A stretch of DNA of 9,612 nucleotides from Defluviitaleaceae bacterium (GTDB lineage: Bacteria > Bacillota > Clostridia > Lachnospirales > WRAX01). Where the stretch lies: positions 1 to 9,612 of the forward strand of contig WQVB01000031.1 of the NCBI GenBank assembly GCA_009781815.1, read 5' to 3'. The notes beneath the pieces are model-generated. The model was not told the origin of the DNA. It did no database searches and saw only the letters and a list, made by a program, of their open reading frames with translations. Every line of letters begins with the position of its first letter. Positions within the stretch are counted from its first letter, which is position 1. Both the position numbers and the translations under genes were made by a program. Shown here piece after piece: positions 7,913 through 9,612 of the stretch.

Positions 7913-7944
7913 GAGATTATATAATCTCCTAGAAGGGAGTGCAT
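7913..7944 (+). promoter_or_regulatory. Structured ribosome-binding region of the small gene
   Basis: A perfect 16-nt palindrome, GAGATTATATAATCTC (7913-7928), lies just before the ribosome site AAGGGAG (7933-7939), which is 5 nt from the ATG. CTCC at 7926-7929 can pair with GGAG at 7936-7939 in a small hairpin. Translation is therefore likely controlled by RNA folding, as in many type I toxin messages. Confidence 0.5.
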
Positions 7945-8037
7945 ATGCTACAAAACCTTTATTTTTCAGCTATGATAGCCTTGGCTATATTTAACATAGC
8001 ACTTGTTTTGAAAGATATTTTCATACATAAAAAATAA
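7945..8037 (+). CDS. 30-residue hydrophobic peptide, candidate type I toxin (Hol_Tox/Fst-like)
   Basis: A short gene, easily missed in routine calling, of 30 codons plus stop. The peptide starts MLQNLYFS, has a single membrane-spanning core (AMIALAIFNIALVL, about residues 9-22) and ends with the charged tail KDIFIHKK. Size, one helix and a Lys-Lys end match holin-like and Fst/TxpA-type toxins of Firmicutes type I systems, which insert in the membrane and depolarise or disturb it when overproduced. It has its own strong promoter, a ribosome site 5 nt away, a structured leader, a two-way terminator directly after the stop, and a converging promoter on the other strand. The terminator stem starts before the stop codon. 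No family search could be run. The alternative is a harmless small membrane peptide. Confidence 0.7.
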   Translation: MLQNLYFSAMIALAIFNIALVLKDIFIHKK

Positions 8038-8080
8038 AGCGTCGCTTGCCGTGGAAGGTATATAGCGATGCTTTATTTTT
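8033..8080. terminator. Bidirectional terminator shared by toxin mRNA and antisense RNA
   Basis: A 14-bp stem, 8033-8046 with 8064-8077 (one wobble), encloses a 17-nt loop. It has Ts on the right for + transcripts and As on the left (8029-8034) that become a U run for minus-strand transcripts. This is the convergent arrangement seen in Fst/par and in clostridial type I systems. Confidence 0.85.
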
Positions 8081-8106
8081 AAATTGTCGTTTGCAATCAA
8101 TTACAA

Positions 8107-8135
8107 GGTTGCAGTGCCTGCCAAACAATAAGCTT
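8107..8135. repeat. Right half of inverted repeat spanning the toxin-like transcript
   Basis: The complement of the toxin leader segment 7873-7907, lying between the two-way terminator and a second hairpin. A + transcript reading past the first terminator would pair its 5' end with this segment. Transcribed from the minus strand, it gives a copy of the leader sequence instead of its complement. Confidence 0.75.
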
Positions 8136-8140
8136 AAATC

Positions 8141-8168
8141 GAGGGAGTGTTTACGCACTTCCTCTTTT
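8141..8168 (+). terminator. Second hairpin and T run downstream of the toxin-like gene
   Basis: GAGGGAGTG (8141-8149) pairs with CACTTCCTC (8156-8164), one G.T wobble, with a 6-nt loop and then TTTT. The pairing is better in + strand RNA than in minus strand RNA (A.C mismatch), which favours a + strand terminator for read-through message. It could also serve as the 5' hairpin of the antisense RNA. Confidence 0.6.
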
Positions 8169-8172
8169 GTTA

Positions 8173-8201
8173 ATGATAACATGCAACATACAATATGTCA
8201 A
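8173..8201 (-). promoter_or_regulatory. Minus-strand promoter facing the toxin-like gene
   Basis: Reading the minus strand: a perfect TTGACA (8201-8196), 17 nt, then TATCAT (8178-8173), preceded by TGT as an extended -10. Transcription would begin near 8166 and converge on the two-way terminator. Confidence 0.7.
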
Positions 8202-8259
8202 TATATATTTTCCAAAGGGGAGCGGACAAAGTGGATTGACGTCCATCATTCACCACTAG

Positions 8260-8418
8260 ACTTGTAGCGAAACGCCCTCAAGCCCCCCTAAGTCGTCATC
8301 CTGAGCTTGACTCAGGATCTATGCGGGATGGTGTATGCCTCGATTTAGGATTGTGCCCTCCTCCAATTAGATCCTGAGTCAAGCTCAGGATGACAGTTGA
8401 GTGTGATATGTCCACTCC
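8260..8418. repeat. Intergenic inverted-repeat element, copy C (simplest form)
   Basis: The left motif is acttgtagcgaaacgccctc. A perfect 26-nt inverted repeat (8295-8320 with 8369-8394) flanks a 48-nt spacer that ends gccctcctccaattagatc, as in copy A. The right flank (gatgacagtt to cactcc at 8413-8418) matches the right end of copy A. At about 160 bp this is probably the basic unit of the family. It lies just upstream of the rpsL promoter. Confidence 0.82.
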
Positions 8419-8434
8419 ATTACGAAAATATTTG

Positions 8435-8463
8435 TTGACAAGGGCATTTTGGGGTGATATAAT
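8435..8463 (+). promoter_or_regulatory. Perfect-consensus promoter of rpsL
   Basis: TTGACA (8435-8440), 17 nt, then TATAAT (8458-8463) with TGA directly before it. This is as strong as a sigma-A promoter gets, fitting a ribosomal protein gene. The predicted start is near 8470, with a leader of about 36 nt. Confidence 0.92.
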
Positions 8464-8505
8464 AGTCGGGTATGTTTTTAAATAAATGAGGAAAGGAGAA
8501 AAAGA

Positions 8506-8919
8506 ATGCCAACTTATAATCAATTGGTTAAAAAAGGCCGTGGGCAAAAGGTTCGTCGCTCTACTGCACCTGCTCTTCAAAAAAGTTTAAACACTTTGAA
8601 GAAAAAGCGTTATGATGCGTCAAGCCCCTTTAAACGTGGCGTTTGCACAACAGTTAGAACTGAAAAGCCTAAAAAACCAAACTCAGCCATGCGTAAAATA
8701 GCTAGGGTGCGTCTTTCAAACGGCATGGAAGTTATGGCGTATATACCTGGTGAAGGCCACAACTTGCAAGAGCATAGCGTGGTTTTAATCCGTGGTGGTC
8801 GTGTACGTGATTTACCTGGTGTGCGTTATCATATTTTAAGAGGTGCTATGGATGCAGCTGCAGTTGCTGGCCGTATGCAAGCTCGCTCTAAATATGGAGC
8901 TAAGAGACCGAAGAAATAG
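8506..8919 (+). CDS. rpsL: 30S ribosomal protein S12
   Basis: S12 sits at the interface side of the 30S subunit near the decoding centre and helps set tRNA-selection accuracy. The 137-residue form with the Firmicutes insertion (about 26-40) starts MPTYNQLVKKGRG, contains PKKPNSAMRK (55-64), GEGHNLQEHSVVLIRGGRV (82-100) and DLPGVRYH (102-109), and ends QARSKYGAKRPKK. AAAGGAG lies 7 nt before the ATG. Lys56, equivalent to E. coli Lys43, is kept. Residue 101, equivalent to E. coli Lys88, is Arg (codon CGT at 8806-8808), the change selected in streptomycin-resistant mutants. Residues 53-54 (Glu-Lys) before PKKP also differ from the common Thr-containing form. It is first gene of the str operon, driven by its own strong promoter. 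Confident identification. Confidence 0.98.
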   Translation: MPTYNQLVKKGRGQKVRRSTAPALQKSLNTLKKKRYDASSPFKRGVCTTVRTEKPKKPNSAMRKIARVRLSNGMEVMAYIPGEGHNLQEHSVVLIRGGRVRDLPGVRYHILRGAMDAAAVAGRMQARSKYGAKRPKK

Positions 8920-8946
8920 GCTTTACCTTTACAAAATCAACATCGT

Positions 8947-8974
8947 GAGATTGCGGGTCAAGCCCGCAATGACG
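8947..8974. repeat. Solo repeat arm inside the str operon
   Basis: The 28 nt are identical to the right arm of copy B (6571-6598). They contain the ATTGCGGG/CCCGCAAT hairpin. No partner arm is found nearby. It lies 27 nt after the rpsL stop. Confidence 0.85.
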
Positions 8975-9259
8975 AATTAAAACAATTGCTTGTTCTAGAG
9001 CTTGGAGAGTATCGAGGATGGCACGTAACCTTGCAGGCAACGCATTTAGGGGTCTTACTTAAACTTGATTCAAGGTTCCGCAATTACTTGCTTGTTGTGA
9101 TAGTGTACCTACCTGAATGGCGGAACGCATAAATGCGTTCCCTACAATGATATTCAGAGTGCGTACACGAGACAGCCATCGCTGATAAACTGCAACCTCT
9201 AGAACAGGCACCACAGGCTTTCTAGCGAGAGCTTGAGTACCCGAGAGGAGGGAAGAGGA
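8975..9259. other. Rest of the long rpsL-rpsG spacer: repeat debris, no gene
   Basis: No reading frame with a ribosome site is found. The stretch has fragments resembling the dispersed element (acttgattcaagg near 9064, tgatagtgtac near 9099, the latter also in the copy A spacer) and a different 8-bp hairpin at 9122-9141. No convincing promoter or terminator was found. The rpsG ribosome site AGGAGG is at 9246-9251. Confidence 0.6.
9122..9141. repeat. GGAACGCA hairpin in the str operon spacer
   Basis: GGAACGCA (9122-9129), loop TAAA, TGCGTTCC (9134-9141): a perfect 8-bp stem. It is followed by ctacaatga and has no T run, so it is not an intrinsic terminator. It differs in sequence from the CTTGA-loop arms and may be a second dispersed palindrome family. 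Confidence 0.6.
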
Positions 9260-9612
9260 GTGCCTAGAAAAGGACATGTCCCAAAAAGAGAAGTTTTAGC
9301 AGACCCACTTTACAGCAGCAAGCTTGTTACAAAGCTTATCAACACTATTATGCTGGATGGCAAAAAAGGAACTGCTCAAGGTATCGTTTATGGTGCCTTT
9401 GAACGTGTAAAAGAAAAGAATGGGGAGAGCCCCCTTGCATCTTTCGAGACGGCTTTGGGCAACATAATACCAAACGTTGAGGTTAAAGCACGCCGTGTTG
9501 GCGGCTCGACCTACCAAGTGCCAATCGAAATTCGCCCTGATAGACGCCAAGCTTTAGGCTTGCGTTGGCTTGTTCAATTTTCTCGTAAACGTAACGAGAA
9601 AACAATGGAAGA
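9260..9612 (+). CDS. rpsG: 30S ribosomal protein S7 (3' end beyond window)
   Basis: S7 binds the 3' major domain of 16S rRNA and nucleates assembly of the 30S head. The start is GTG at 9260, with AGGAGG (9246-9251) 8 nt upstream. The protein begins MPRKGHVPKREVLADPLY and continues with KLINTIMLDGKKGTA and the conserved KARRVGGSTYQVPIEIRPD segment at about 75-93, then RRQALGLRWLV. The window ends at residue 117 of about 156. The GTG start and open right end make this gene easy to miss. It is second in the str operon; fusA and tuf would be expected downstream. The 340-nt distance from rpsL is much longer than usual for this gene pair. Confidence 0.97.
   Translation, partial: MPRKGHVPKREVLADPLYSSKLVTKLINTIMLDGKKGTAQGIVYGAFERVKEKNGESPLASFETALGNIIPNVEVKARRVGGSTYQVPIEIRPDRRQALGLRWLVQFSRKRNEKTME

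Larger units (their letters stand above)
8029..8166 (-). ncRNA. Candidate antisense antitoxin RNA
   Basis: A minus-strand promoter (8173-8201) should start a transcript near 8166 that runs to the two-way terminator and ends near 8029, about 138 nt long. It would be complementary to the last codons, stop and whole 3' UTR of the toxin-like message. Its 5' end can fold as an imperfect hairpin (8164-8141). It also carries an aagcttattgtt block of the same sense as the toxin leader. No convincing reading frame with a ribosome site is present. The RNA is inferred from promoter and terminator signals only. Confidence 0.5.

Noticed and set aside
8046..8267. 73-codon + strand frame starting at TTG 8046
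   Set aside because: The start lies in the loop of the two-way terminator with no ribosome site, and the frame crosses a second hairpin and a minus promoter.
8038..8505. T-box, riboswitch or tRNA in the long gap before rpsL
   Set aside because: No T-box, aptamer core or cloverleaf could be recognised; the stretch is explained by the terminators, antisense promoter, inverted repeat and element copy C.
8296..8580. 94-codon minus frame over the repeat and the start of rpsL
   Set aside because: It overlaps a certain gene, its promoter and the inverted repeat; the product matches nothing and has no start signal.
8947..8974. Intrinsic terminator after rpsL
   Set aside because: The hairpin is present but is not followed by a T run; it is the solo repeat arm.
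9296..9550. 84-codon minus frame opposite rpsG
   Set aside because: It is the antisense shadow of the conserved S7 coding sequence.

Overview
The window looks like a low-GC, Gram-positive-type anaerobe of the Clostridia (Firmicutes/Bacillota). The evidence is a giant S-layer-homology surface protein, an S12 of the 137-residue Firmicutes form, strong AGGAGG-type ribosome sites, sigma-A promoters with TTGACA and TGnTATAAT, and T-rich intrinsic terminators. I cannot name the genus. Every gene supported here is on the + strand; the only minus-strand unit proposed is a small antisense RNA.

Layout. (1) 1-5240: the 3' part of a very large cell-surface gene cut by the left edge. It has an unrecognised N-terminal portion, one Listeria/Bacteroides (InlB-type) repeat, five SHIRT-like tandem repeats, a DUF11 domain, a second DUF11-like domain, and SLH modules for wall anchoring, followed by a terminator. 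(2) 5295-5585: intergenic block of inverted repeats. (3) 5674-6279: mobA-like molybdenum cofactor guanylyltransferase with its own promoter and terminator. (4) 6302-6688: second repeat block, bracketed by a 35-37 nt direct repeat. (5) 6743-7800: two-gene operon of a PadR-family repressor and a two-helix membrane protein, with a strong promoter overlapped by a palindromic candidate operator. (6) 7838-8201: a candidate type I toxin-antitoxin locus. It comprises a 30-codon hydrophobic peptide, a two-way terminator, a convergent antisense promoter, and a 5'-to-3' inverted repeat in the toxin transcript. (7) 8260-8418: third repeat block. (8) 8435-9612: start of the str operon. rpsL has a perfect-consensus promoter. 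rpsG starts at GTG 9260 and runs off the right edge. The 340 nt between them is unusually long and holds repeat debris.

How the parts relate. The genes are separate transcription units rather than one pathway. What unites the window is the intergenic material: hairpin-arm repeats of one family sit between most units and even inside the ribosomal operon. In two cases (mobA and rpsL) the downstream promoter lies exactly 16 nt beyond the same right-hand motif of the repeat. The most interesting locus is the probable type I toxin-antitoxin unit at 7838-8201; the dispersed element with its covarying stems comes next.
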